DNA of 5,166 bases from Dehalococcoidia bacterium (GCA_030602865.1 JAUVYX010000088.1:1-5166), one strand, 5' to 3'. Counted from the first letter of the stretch, positions 1 to 5,166 are shown. The notes: generated by a model from the sequence alone, not told the origin. Program-made: numbers and translations.

Positions 1-109
1 AGATGCTACTAAAAGCGATAAGCCGGGTGCTGGCTATGGGGCTTCTTACCCTTTTGCAATATTGTGCATGGTAATATTTACGGCTATTTTGCATCATTTG
101 CCTCTATAA
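1..109 (+). CDS. C-terminal end of a membrane protein, probably a transporter (partial)
   Basis: Only the last 35 codons are in the window, read from base 2 to the TAA at 107-109; the start lies upstream. The visible peptide has a short charged stretch (DATKSDKP), then a glycine/aromatic segment (GAGYGASYPFA), then a hydrophobic run of about 16 residues (ILCMVIFTAIL...) that looks like a final transmembrane helix. A G-Y-x-x-x-Y-P-F/L-A motif leading into the last helix resembles the C-terminal ends of YidE/YbjL/AspT-type antiporters, as far as I can recall the family. A transporter of another family would also fit so short a piece. It ends 7 bp before the Lrp-family gene on the same strand, so the two may be co-transcribed. 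An amino-acid or carboxylate transporter would suit the downstream regulator and aminotransferase, but that is inferred from context. Confidence 0.55.
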   Translation, partial: DATKSDKPGAGYGASYPFAILCMVIFTAILHHLPL

Positions 110-110
110 T
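105..110 (+). promoter_or_regulatory. Candidate -10 box just before the Lrp-family gene
   Basis: A perfect TATAAT overlaps the stop codon of the upstream gene. Normal -10 to start-site spacing would place transcription initiation at about base 117, which is the A of the ATG, so an internal promoter here would make a leaderless mRNA. No convincing -35 box lies 16-18 bp upstream and the region is AT-rich, so a chance match is quite possible. Confidence 0.3.
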
Positions 111-116
111 AAAAAA

Positions 117-596
117 ATGAAAAAAATATTAGAATTGCTTGAAGATAATGCCCGCGCAACTTATACACAAATTGCTAAAAACCTGGGACTTCCTGTTAGT
201 AAGGTTGAAGAAGCGGTTAAGAAAGCCGAAGCTGATCAAACCATATTAAAATATATCACTATTATTAACTGGGCTAAATTGGGTGAAGAAAAAGTATGGG
301 CTCTTATTGAAATTAGATTAACACCTCAGCAGGATATTGGTTTTGATGCATTAGCTGAACGTATTTATAGCTTTCCCAAGGTATACTCTGCATATCTTGT
401 TTCAGGAACTTATGACCTGGCGATAATAGTTAAAGGCGAAAACATGCAGGAAATATCAAATTTCGTTACCAAGAAATTGGCCCCAATAGAAGAAGTTCAA
501 AGTACTGTAACCCACTTTCTTCTTAAACGTTATAAGGATAACGGCGAATTATTAGAAGTTGCCGAACCACTTAAACGACTGACTGTCACACTTTGA
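117..596 (+). CDS. Lrp/AsnC family transcriptional regulator
   Basis: This 159-residue protein has the two-part Lrp/AsnC architecture. The N-terminal winged helix-turn-helix spans about residues 1-45: ILELLEDNAR, then YTQIAKNLGLP as the first HTH helix and turn, then a recognition helix at about 26-38. The effector-binding RAM domain spans about 57-138 and includes the conserved SGTYDLAIIVKG segment (96-107), where such proteins form dimers and bind amino acids. The stretch THFLLKRYKDNG (132-143) is typical of Firmicute members. The length matches the family. Such regulators form dimers to octamers on DNA and sense amino acids. It sits 7 bp after a probable transporter gene and 13 bp before an aminotransferase, so control of that operon is the simplest guess. 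No Shine-Dalgarno sequence precedes the ATG, only an A-rich run, so translation may be coupled or leaderless. The effector is unknown. Confidence 0.93.
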   Translation: MKKILELLEDNARATYTQIAKNLGLPVSKVEEAVKKAEADQTILKYITIINWAKLGEEKVWALIEIRLTPQQDIGFDALAERIYSFPKVYSAYLVSGTYDLAIIVKGENMQEISNFVTKKLAPIEEVQSTVTHFLLKRYKDNGELLEVAEPLKRLTVTL

Positions 597-609
597 GAAT
601 ATAATTGAT

Positions 610-1800
610 ATGCCTTCATCCAAAACAAGAGCTTCTGATAATTATTTAAATAAAAATCTCGATATAATTTCTCCGTCTGGCATACGAAAGTTCTTTGACG
701 TCTTATCCTCTTTAGATGGTGTTGTTTCTCTTGGTATCGGAGAACCTGATTTTATTACGCCAAGACATATCAGAGACGCAGCTACATACGCATTAGAAAA
801 AGGCTACACCATGTACAGTTCAAATTATGGTCTGCTTGAACTGCGCCAAGAAATAGCTCAGCATTTGAAGTCCCATTGTGATGTTAGTTATGACCCGGAG
901 CAGGAAATATTAATTACTGTAGGTACAAGCCAAGGATTAGATATAGCATTGCGAGCTATAATTAATCCGGGTGATGAAGTAATAATACCAGATCCCTGTT
1001 ATGTAGCTTATTCACCATGTATTGTTTTAGCTGGCGGAGTTCCAGTTCCAGTACTTACTGGTATAGAGAATGATTTTTCTATTAAAGCAAACGATATTGA
1101 AGCACACATTACACAAAAAACTAAAACTATCCTTATTGGTTATCCTTCCAACCCCACTGGTGCAGTCATGTCGGTAGACGAACTAAATAAAATTGCAGAG
1201 TTGGCCTTGAAATACAACCTGTTGGTAATATCGGACGAAATATATTCTCGTCTGGTTTATGGTGTTAACCATACCTGTTTTCCTTGTATACCCGGTATGA
1301 AGGGGAAAACCATTCTAATTAATGGCTTTTCTAAAAGTTATGCTATGACTGGATGGCGTATAGGTTATGTAGCTGCTGACAGCAAATTCATTGAAGCAAT
1401 GACCAGGATTCATCAATATACAATGTTATGTGCTCCTATCATGGTTCAGATGGCAGCTATTGAAGCGCTTAAATATGGGGAAGACGATATTAAAATGATG
1501 GTCAAGGAATATGACAAACGCCGTCATCTATTGGTTAGTGGTCTGAATTCAATAGGTTTAAGCTGCTTTGAGCCCAGTGGCGCATTTTATACATTCCCTT
1601 CAATAGAGAATACTGGCATGACCTCAAATGAATTTTCAGAGAAATTGCTGATGGAAGAAAAGGTAGCAGTAATTCCAGGATCTGCTTTTGGTTCTGGAGG
1701 AGAAGGGTTTGTTCGATGTTCATATGCTACTCCATTAAAAAATATTGAAGAAGCCTTAAACAGAATGAGTAAATTTGTAAATAAATACAAAAGAACTTAG
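610..1800 (+). CDS. Pyridoxal-phosphate-dependent aminotransferase, class I/II
   Basis: This 396-residue protein is a fold-type I aminotransferase of full family length. Visible landmarks are SGIRKFFD near the N-terminus (23-30), GIGEPDF (42-48), the tyrosine region YSSNYG (69-74), GTSQGLD for PLP phosphate contact (105-111), YPSNPTG with N181, SDEIY with D209 and Y212 contacting the cofactor ring, SKSYAMTGWR with K242 as the Schiff-base lysine, and GFVRCSYA with R369 as the likely substrate-carboxylate arginine. It would be a cytoplasmic homodimer transferring amino groups between an amino acid and a 2-oxo acid such as 2-oxoglutarate. Related enzymes include aspartate, aromatic and branched-chain aminotransferases, and the substrate cannot be fixed from sequence. 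It starts 13 bp after the Lrp-family gene with no clear ribosome-binding site, which suggests an operon with translational coupling. The closeness of the Lrp-type gene supports amino-acid-responsive expression. Confidence 0.95.
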   Translation: MPSSKTRASDNYLNKNLDIISPSGIRKFFDVLSSLDGVVSLGIGEPDFITPRHIRDAATYALEKGYTMYSSNYGLLELRQEIAQHLKSHCDVSYDPEQEILITVGTSQGLDIALRAIINPGDEVIIPDPCYVAYSPCIVLAGGVPVPVLTGIENDFSIKANDIEAHITQKTKTILIGYPSNPTGAVMSVDELNKIAELALKYNLLVISDEIYSRLVYGVNHTCFPCIPGMKGKTILINGFSKSYAMTGWRIGYVAADSKFIEAMTRIHQYTMLCAPIMVQMAAIEALKYGEDDIKMMVKEYDKRRHLLVSGLNSIGLSCFEPSGAFYTFPSIENTGMTSNEFSEKLLMEEKVAVIPGSAFGSGGEGFVRCSYATPLKNIEEALNRMSKFVNKYKRT

Positions 1801-1829
1801 CAACCTGTATTTCAAATCTCAACCACTTA

Positions 1830-1883
1830 AATAGCTAATTATTCCCTGTTTATAAGATCAGTGGCAAGTCACTGTTAGCTATT
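1830..1883. terminator. Nested inverted repeat between convergent genes, possible bidirectional terminator
   Basis: Perfect 9-bp arms AATAGCTAA (1830-1838) and TTAGCTATT (1875-1883) enclose a second hairpin, CAGTG (1859-1863) and CACTG (1870-1874) with a 6-base loop. The inner hairpin abuts the right outer arm, leaving about 20 unpaired bases on the left. It fills most of the 92-bp gap between the aminotransferase and the oppositely oriented amidohydrolase. Neither strand has a good T-run after the stem (only a few Ts at 1887-1892 on +), so ordinary intrinsic termination is uncertain. Confidence 0.4.
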
Positions 1884-1892
1884 AAATCTTTT

Positions 1893-3302
1893 CTAACGCG
1901 GATTTATGCCAGCTGGAAGCGGCGATACATACTGAACTCCACCTTTTGATTTATTGAATTCGTCCTGTGCAGCGAGCAATATTTCAGGTCTTGTTTCGAG
2001 ATCTAGTATTGTCAATGCCATAGTTTTTGCAGCTAACATCATACCTTTAAAGCCAATGCTAGATCCGGATGATGCGGTATTTTGCCAGCTATGTCCTGCT
2101 ACGCCGATTGGCTTACAACAAGTGGTGAATTGCCCAGTCGGAGTTATCTGTGATACATCACCCACATCGGTAGAGCCTTTTCGTATATCACCCATCGTAA
2201 AACCACCTACATGATCAAGGATATTTTCGCAAAGTGGATTACCAATCTCTTCAACTGGCAAGCCATATTCTTTGATGGCTGCTTCTACTGCTGTTGCCGG
2301 AAGTGTTTCCTTCAGTTTGTTAGCAAAAGCTTTATCCGCACTGCTAAACTTGAGTGCACCAATTATTTTCATCTTCTCCAATGTAAGATCGTTTATTATC
2401 TTGTTTGGTAGATATTCATAACCACCAGTAATAAATTCCACATCAACTGAAGTTCCGCTCATCAAAGCAGCCCCCTTGGCTATGTCTATAACTCTCGGAT
2501 AAATTTCTTCTACCTGGGATCGTAGAGGAGCACGAACGTAATACCATACCTGTGCGTAATCTGGAACAATGTTTGGTGCTAATCCTCCGCTGGTGACGAC
2601 ACAATGTATACGAGCCTCTTGAATTATATGTTCACGGAGGTAGTTAACTCCGACATCAGTAAGCATAACAGCATCCAAAGCACTACGTCCCATCTCTGGA
2701 TTTGAACCGGCATGAGCAGAAACACCATGAAAATTTAGCTTAAATGAATTGAGGGCATTACTGGAACAATTCCATGGTGTATTGGCATACATAGGATGCC
2801 AGGTTACTGCTGCATCGATATCATTAAAAACACCGGCCCTAGCCATGAATACCTTCCCCACAAGAGTTTCCTCTGCAGGGCAACCGAAAAACTTGATAGT
2901 TCCTGCAATGCCATCATTTTCCATGGCTTGCTTAACTGCCAGTGCTGCACCCAAACATCCCACTCCATATAAATTATGTCCGCATGCATGTCCAGGTTCT
3001 CCAGCAGCGATTGGATCTTTAACCACCGATATTTTCTGAGAAAGCCCAGGTAAAGCATCATATTCAGCCAGAATACCGATTACAGGCTTTCCTCGGCCCC
3101 ATGAGGCTACAAAAGCAGTGGGCATTTGAGCAATCCCTCTTTGAACAATAAATCCAGCTTCTTCAAGCTCATCTGCAATCAGTTTTGCGGCATGAGTTTC
3201 CTGTAATGCAAGCTGTGGATAATTCCAGATATTTTTTGCCAAATGCGTAAACTTCTCTTCATTATCATTTAAATAACCTAAAATATTTACCTCTAACTCC
3301 AT
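1893..3302 (-). CDS. M20 family metallo-amidohydrolase (AbgB-like)
   Basis: The start chosen is the ATG at 3302 (469 residues) because AAGGAGG sits 5 bp before it; a GTG eight codons upstream has no ribosome-binding site. The protein has the M20 peptidase fold. Landmarks are AEYDALPG (79-86), HACGHN (105-110) with metal-ligand candidates C107 and H109, PAEET (142-146) with the catalytic/metal glutamate pair E144-E145, WHP (168-170) with H169, the start of the inserted dimerisation domain near SAHAG (195-199), STDVGDVS, and GHSW with H404. It most resembles AbgB, one subunit of the enzyme that splits p-aminobenzoyl-glutamate, and indole-acetyl-aspartate-type hydrolases. Length is close to E. 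coli AbgB. No AbgA partner is visible here, so it may act alone. The expected reaction is hydrolysis of an N-acyl or N-aryl amino acid in the cytoplasm; the substrate is unknown. It is convergent with the aminotransferase and divergent from the C_GCAxxG_C_C gene. Confidence 0.92.
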   Translation of the reverse strand: MELEVNILGYLNDNEEKFTHLAKNIWNYPQLALQETHAAKLIADELEEAGFIVQRGIAQMPTAFVASWGRGKPVIGILAEYDALPGLSQKISVVKDPIAAGEPGHACGHNLYGVGCLGAALAVKQAMENDGIAGTIKFFGCPAEETLVGKVFMARAGVFNDIDAAVTWHPMYANTPWNCSSNALNSFKLNFHGVSAHAGSNPEMGRSALDAVMLTDVGVNYLREHIIQEARIHCVVTSGGLAPNIVPDYAQVWYYVRAPLRSQVEEIYPRVIDIAKGAALMSGTSVDVEFITGGYEYLPNKIINDLTLEKMKIIGALKFSSADKAFANKLKETLPATAVEAAIKEYGLPVEEIGNPLCENILDHVGGFTMGDIRKGSTDVGDVSQITPTGQFTTCCKPIGVAGHSWQNTASSGSSIGFKGMMLAAKTMALTILDLETRPEILLAAQDEFNKSKGGVQYVSPLPAGINPR

Positions 3303-3307
3303 AGCAT

Positions 3308-3314
3308 CCTCCTT
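3308..3314 (-). promoter_or_regulatory. Ribosome-binding site that decides the amidohydrolase start
   Basis: On the minus strand AAGGAGG lies 5 bases before the ATG at 3302, a near-ideal Shine-Dalgarno sequence. It falls inside the coding sequence if the longer GTG start at 3326 is used, and that GTG has nothing similar upstream. This argues for the 469-residue protein. Confidence 0.85.
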
Positions 3315-3327
3315 CACAGTTTTCACT

Positions 3328-3333
3328 ATTATA
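3328..3333 (-). promoter_or_regulatory. Candidate -10 box for the amidohydrolase gene
   Basis: The minus strand reads TATAAT here. Transcription would begin near 3321, giving a leader of about 19 bases that still contains the AAGGAGG site. No good -35 box is visible at 17 bp. If real, it excludes the GTG at 3326 as a start, because that codon would lie upstream of the transcript. Confidence 0.4.
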
Positions 3334-3344
3334 CAGTACCGTCT

Positions 3345-3353
3345 TGCTATAAT
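3345..3353 (+). promoter_or_regulatory. Candidate extended -10 promoter pointing toward the C_GCAxxG_C_C gene
   Basis: The + strand reads TGCTATAAT, a full extended -10 element (TGn plus TATAAT). It lies only 11 bp from the opposing -10 candidate at 3328-3333, as expected for divergent promoters, and would give a leader of about 130 bases before the ATG at 3489. There is no clear -35 box, and the intergenic region is so AT-rich that chance matches are likely. Confidence 0.35.
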
Positions 3354-3374
3354 ATTTATCTATTCAAGTGTTTA

Positions 3375-3389
3375 AGAATATTTAATTCT
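3375..3389. promoter_or_regulatory. Palindrome AGAAT-5-ATTCT, candidate operator
   Basis: Perfect 5-bp arms AGAAT and ATTCT flank ATTTA in the divergent intergenic region, downstream of the candidate + promoter and upstream of the candidate - promoter. The shape, an AT-rich centre with AGAAT/ATTCT ends, resembles Lrp-family binding sites, though the centre is longer than in the E. coli Lrp consensus as I recall it. One short palindrome in AT-rich DNA is weak evidence. Confidence 0.3.
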
Positions 3390-3451
3390 GCTTCATTAGT
3401 TTATTATCGACTATTTATACTATATTGCTTTTTTCCTCTGATATTCTTTTT

Positions 3452-3478
3452 AATAGGAATTTTTTATGCTATTCTATT
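3452..3478 (+). repeat. Imperfect inverted repeat just before the C_GCAxxG_C_C start
   Basis: AATAGGAAT (3452-3460) pairs with ATTCTATT (3471-3478), eight pairs with one bulged G and a 10-base loop. It ends 10 bases before the ATG at 3489. It could form a weak hairpin in a 5' leader or be a protein-binding site, but the sequence is AT-rich and the pairing is weak. Confidence 0.3.
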
Positions 3479-3488
3479 ATTTCACCTT

Positions 3489-4040
3489 ATGTTAGAAGAA
3501 AATAAGCTTATACAGAGGATCAGAGAGAAGGCATGTGACAACGATAAATACGGTGGTTGTTCACAGGCTGTGCTAGCAGCTCTACAGGAAGAGCTTAATA
3601 TAGGTGATTCAAAAACTCTTAAGTCAGCAACTGTACTGCCAGGAGGAGGAGGATGGCGTGGGGAAACATGTGGCGCACTTATAGGTGCGTTAATGGCCTT
3701 GGGTCTTGTCACTGGCAGGGAAAATCTGGAAAATATCGATAAATATTCATGTGCTATGGATATTTCTAAAGACATAATTGAAGGATTCAAAGATGAACTC
3801 CACGAAACATTTGGCTTTAAGGTAAATTTAAAAAGCACTCTGTGTTGGGATATACAGGAAAACATATTTGGGAGGTCATATAATCTGGCACATCAAGCTG
3901 ACAGACAGGCTTTCCTTGATGATGGAGGTCGTACTAAGAAAGGTTGTGGTATGACTTGTGCAGTAGCTGCTGGAGTTGCTGCACGCAAACTACTGGAACT
4001 AATGAGAACATCTAATACAGGAAATGCCATTGCCAAATAA
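3489..4040 (+). CDS. C_GCAxxG_C_C family protein (cysteine-rich, probable redox/metal protein)
   Basis: This 183-residue protein matches the C_GCAxxG_C_C family in layout. It has KYGGCSQAVL (20-29, C24), then a glycine-rich stretch GGGGWRGETCGALIGALMALGL (52-73 region, C61), then a spaced cysteine in LCWD (C119), and the pair GCGMTC (C153, C157). C16 and C88 are additional. There is no signal peptide or clear transmembrane helix, so it is likely cytoplasmic. The family is common in anaerobes. Its cysteines suggest a redox or metal/Fe-S role, but I know of no established activity. The ATG has no Shine-Dalgarno sequence, and the upstream frame stays open for at least 25 codons without an ATG, GTG or TTG, so this start is the best available. 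It precedes DUF169 by 30 bp on the same strand, which suggests an operon. It diverges from the amidohydrolase gene. Confidence 0.88.
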   Translation: MLEENKLIQRIREKACDNDKYGGCSQAVLAALQEELNIGDSKTLKSATVLPGGGGWRGETCGALIGALMALGLVTGRENLENIDKYSCAMDISKDIIEGFKDELHETFGFKVNLKSTLCWDIQENIFGRSYNLAHQADRQAFLDDGGRTKKGCGMTCAVAAGVAARKLLELMRTSNTGNAIAK

Positions 4041-4058
4041 TAGAATATTAAATACATC

Positions 4059-4064
4059 AGGAGG
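4059..4064 (+). promoter_or_regulatory. Ribosome-binding site of the DUF169 gene
   Basis: AGGAGG lies 6 bases before the ATG at 4071, in the 30-bp gap after the C_GCAxxG_C_C gene. It is far stronger than anything before the first gene of the pair, so the second protein may be made in greater amounts from a shared message. Confidence 0.85.
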
Positions 4065-4070
4065 AAATAC

Positions 4071-4862
4071 ATGATTGATTTGGAACAGATGCATAAGAAT
4101 GCTGATGAGTTGGAAAGACGCATGCGGCTACAGTCTTACCCTCTGGCAATAAAATTAATTAAAACCGAGGCAGATATTCCTAACGAAGCGATAAGGCCAA
4201 AACGCGATGAAAATCACCACTATGACCTTTGCCAGGCCTTTTCTTTATCGCGCAGAAATGGCGCAACAATGGCAATGCTGAAAGAAGACATGTGGTGCTT
4301 TGAGCCTGTAGTAGGCTATGGGCTAGCAGAAGCTCCACAGTACTTTCTGGATGGTAACAATCGTTACCCCAGAGATGTAGAGACTCAGGAAGCTGGAAAA
4401 CATTATGCCGAGGAATTTCCTACACTGGAAACCGGGAAATATATAGGTGTCCTCTCAGCACCTTTGCTTACAGCCAGTTTTGAACCTGAGGTGATTACAA
4501 TATATTGCAATTCAACCCAATTGGTAATATTGCTTATGGCAAAGGAATACAGAGATGGACGTAATTTGCCAACGGCCCTATCGGGACATGCGGCCTGCGT
4601 ATATGGCATAGTACCATCGATAAAGAACAGAGTGTACCAGGTCGGCGTACCGTGCAGGGGTGACCATGGTGTTGCAATGGCGGGTGATGATGAATTGATT
4701 TTCACTATTCCCATGGAGAAATTTGATGATTTCATGTTGGGCCTCAGAAAAATTGCTGAAACCGGGACAAAGTTACCTATGGTTCGTAGAATGAAACCGG
4801 AACGGAAATTACATGAAAGCTATGCCAAAATAGGTCAACTTATGGGAATGGACGTCGAATAA
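4071..4862 (+). CDS. DUF169 domain-containing protein (function unknown)
   Basis: This 263-residue protein matches the DUF169 family (COG2043) over nearly its whole length. Recognisable parts are the N-terminal RLQSYPLAIKLI (19-30), then YDLCQAFSLSRRNG (51-64, C54), DMWCFEPVVGYGLAE (73-87, C76), the middle segment IYCNSTQLVILLMA (144-157, C146), HAACVYGIV (173-181, C176), and GVPCRGDHGVAMAGDDELIFTIP (192-214, C195). The cysteines at 54, 76, 176 and 195 sit in family-like motifs and could bind a metal or act in redox chemistry; this is inference. There is no signal peptide, and the only hydrophobic stretch is short, so it is likely soluble. Family members occur mainly in anaerobic bacteria and archaea, and no biochemical role is established to my knowledge. 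It follows the C_GCAxxG_C_C gene by 30 bp with its own strong ribosome-binding site. Its stop codon is 7 bp from that of the convergent trpS. Confidence 0.9.
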   Translation: MIDLEQMHKNADELERRMRLQSYPLAIKLIKTEADIPNEAIRPKRDENHHYDLCQAFSLSRRNGATMAMLKEDMWCFEPVVGYGLAEAPQYFLDGNNRYPRDVETQEAGKHYAEEFPTLETGKYIGVLSAPLLTASFEPEVITIYCNSTQLVILLMAKEYRDGRNLPTALSGHAACVYGIVPSIKNRVYQVGVPCRGDHGVAMAGDDELIFTIPMEKFDDFMLGLRKIAETGTKLPMVRRMKPERKLHESYAKIGQLMGMDVE

Positions 4863-4869
4863 AGACAGG

Positions 4870-5166
4870 CTACACTGTGCCGCGTCGGTAAAATTGCATT
4901 GACTCTCGAACTTCATTCATAGTCTTAATGGCTATGGCTTCAGCGCGGTCAGCGCCATCAGCCAACACCTCTCTCACATATCCTGGTTTAGAAGCTAAAA
5001 GAGAGCGCCTTTCTCTGAACGGGGCAAACTCCGCAGCAATGTTTTTGGCCAGGAGTTTCTTGCAATCAACGCACCCAATATGGGCATTTCGACAGTCTGA
5101 TGATATTTCCTCTACTATATTTGAATCCGTGAATACATTATGTAAACTATAGACATTGCATTTCTC
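4870..5166 (-). CDS. trpS: Tryptophanyl-tRNA synthetase, C-terminal part (partial)
   Basis: The minus-strand frame runs from the window edge (first full codon GAG at 5166) to TAG at 4872-4870 and gives the last 98 residues. The peptide has KCNVYSLHNVFT, EEISSDCRNAHIGCVDCKK and EFAPFRERRSLL, then a final helix with REVLADGADRAEAIA. This is the anticodon-binding C-terminal domain of bacterial TrpRS, which charges tRNA-Trp with tryptophan. Four cysteines (visible residues 3, 25, 32 and 35) form C-x21-C-x6-C-x2-C, the pattern linked to a [4Fe-4S] cluster in the Thermotoga maritima enzyme. The ATP-binding HIGH and KMSKS regions are outside the window. The gene is convergent with DUF169, with only 7 bp between stop codons and no terminator visible in the gap, so its transcript probably runs antisense into DUF169. 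Confidence 0.95.
   Translation of the reverse strand, partial: EKCNVYSLHNVFTDSNIVEEISSDCRNAHIGCVDCKKLLAKNIAAEFAPFRERRSLLASKPGYVREVLADGADRAEAIAIKTMNEVRESMQFYRRGTV

Noticed and set aside
1801..1892. Attachment site or insertion-sequence end, suggested by the 9-bp inverted repeat
   Set aside because: There is no transposase or integrase nearby, no target-site duplication was seen, and the flanking genes are intact.
2749..3039. 96-codon open frame on the + strand
   Set aside because: It is antisense to the catalytic region of the amidohydrolase, which has clear M20 motifs on the other strand; no domain was recognised in it.
3303..3488. A small unlisted gene in the 186-bp divergent gap
   Set aside because: No frame has a start with a ribosome-binding site and a plausible peptide. 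The region is AT-rich and better explained as promoter DNA.
3641..3655. AGGAGGAGGAGG directly before an ATG inside the C_GCAxxG_C_C gene, resembling an internal ribosome-binding site
   Set aside because: It encodes the four-glycine stretch of the family motif. The ATG at 3653 is out of frame and directly abuts the purine run, too close for normal initiation, so internal initiation is unlikely.
3482..3865. 127-codon open frame on the minus strand
   Set aside because: It lies opposite the C_GCAxxG_C_C gene, its product is Ser/Pro/Leu-rich with no recognisable domain, and the + strand gene has clear family motifs. It is a shadow frame.
4403..4735. 110-codon open frame on the minus strand
   Set aside because: It is antisense to DUF169, has no recognisable domain, and is explained by the codon pattern of the real gene.
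4928..5152. 74-codon open frame on the + strand
   Set aside because: It is antisense to the trpS tail, whose conserved cysteine and FAPFRERR motifs show the minus strand is coding.

Overview
This is about 5.2 kb of AT-rich bacterial chromosome. It probably comes from an anaerobic, spore-former-type Firmicute (Clostridia/Peptococcaceae-like). The reasons are the low-GC codon use, a strong AAGGAGG or AGGAGG ribosome-binding site in front of two genes, a tryptophanyl-tRNA synthetase tail of the cysteine-containing type, and two protein families (C_GCAxxG_C_C and DUF169) that are typical of anaerobes. The genus cannot be read from the sequence alone.

Layout. (1) Bases 1-1800, + strand: the last 35 codons of a membrane protein, probably a transporter, then an Lrp/AsnC-family regulator, then a class I/II PLP-dependent aminotransferase. 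The genes are 7 and 13 bp apart and look like one operon. (2) Bases 1801-1892: a short convergent gap holding a nested inverted repeat. (3) Bases 1893-3302, - strand: an M20-family (AbgB-like) amidohydrolase. Its best start is the ATG at 3302, eight codons inside the longest open frame. (4) Bases 3303-3488: a very AT-rich divergent intergenic region with candidate promoters and two palindromic elements. (5) Bases 3489-4862, + strand: a two-gene unit of a C_GCAxxG_C_C-family cysteine protein and a DUF169 protein. (6) Bases 4870-5166, - strand: the C-terminal 98 codons of tryptophanyl-tRNA synthetase, convergent with DUF169 and only 7 bp from it.

How the genes may work together. The left half reads as an amino-acid utilisation module: an exporter/antiporter-like protein, an amino-acid-sensing regulator, an aminotransferase and a hydrolase that frees amino acids from N-acyl/aryl conjugates. 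The C_GCAxxG_C_C and DUF169 pair is the least understood part. Both proteins carry conserved-looking cysteines and neither family has a firmly established biochemical function, so a joint redox or metal/cofactor role is a reasonable but unproven idea. No mobile element, CRISPR array, tRNA or rRNA was seen.
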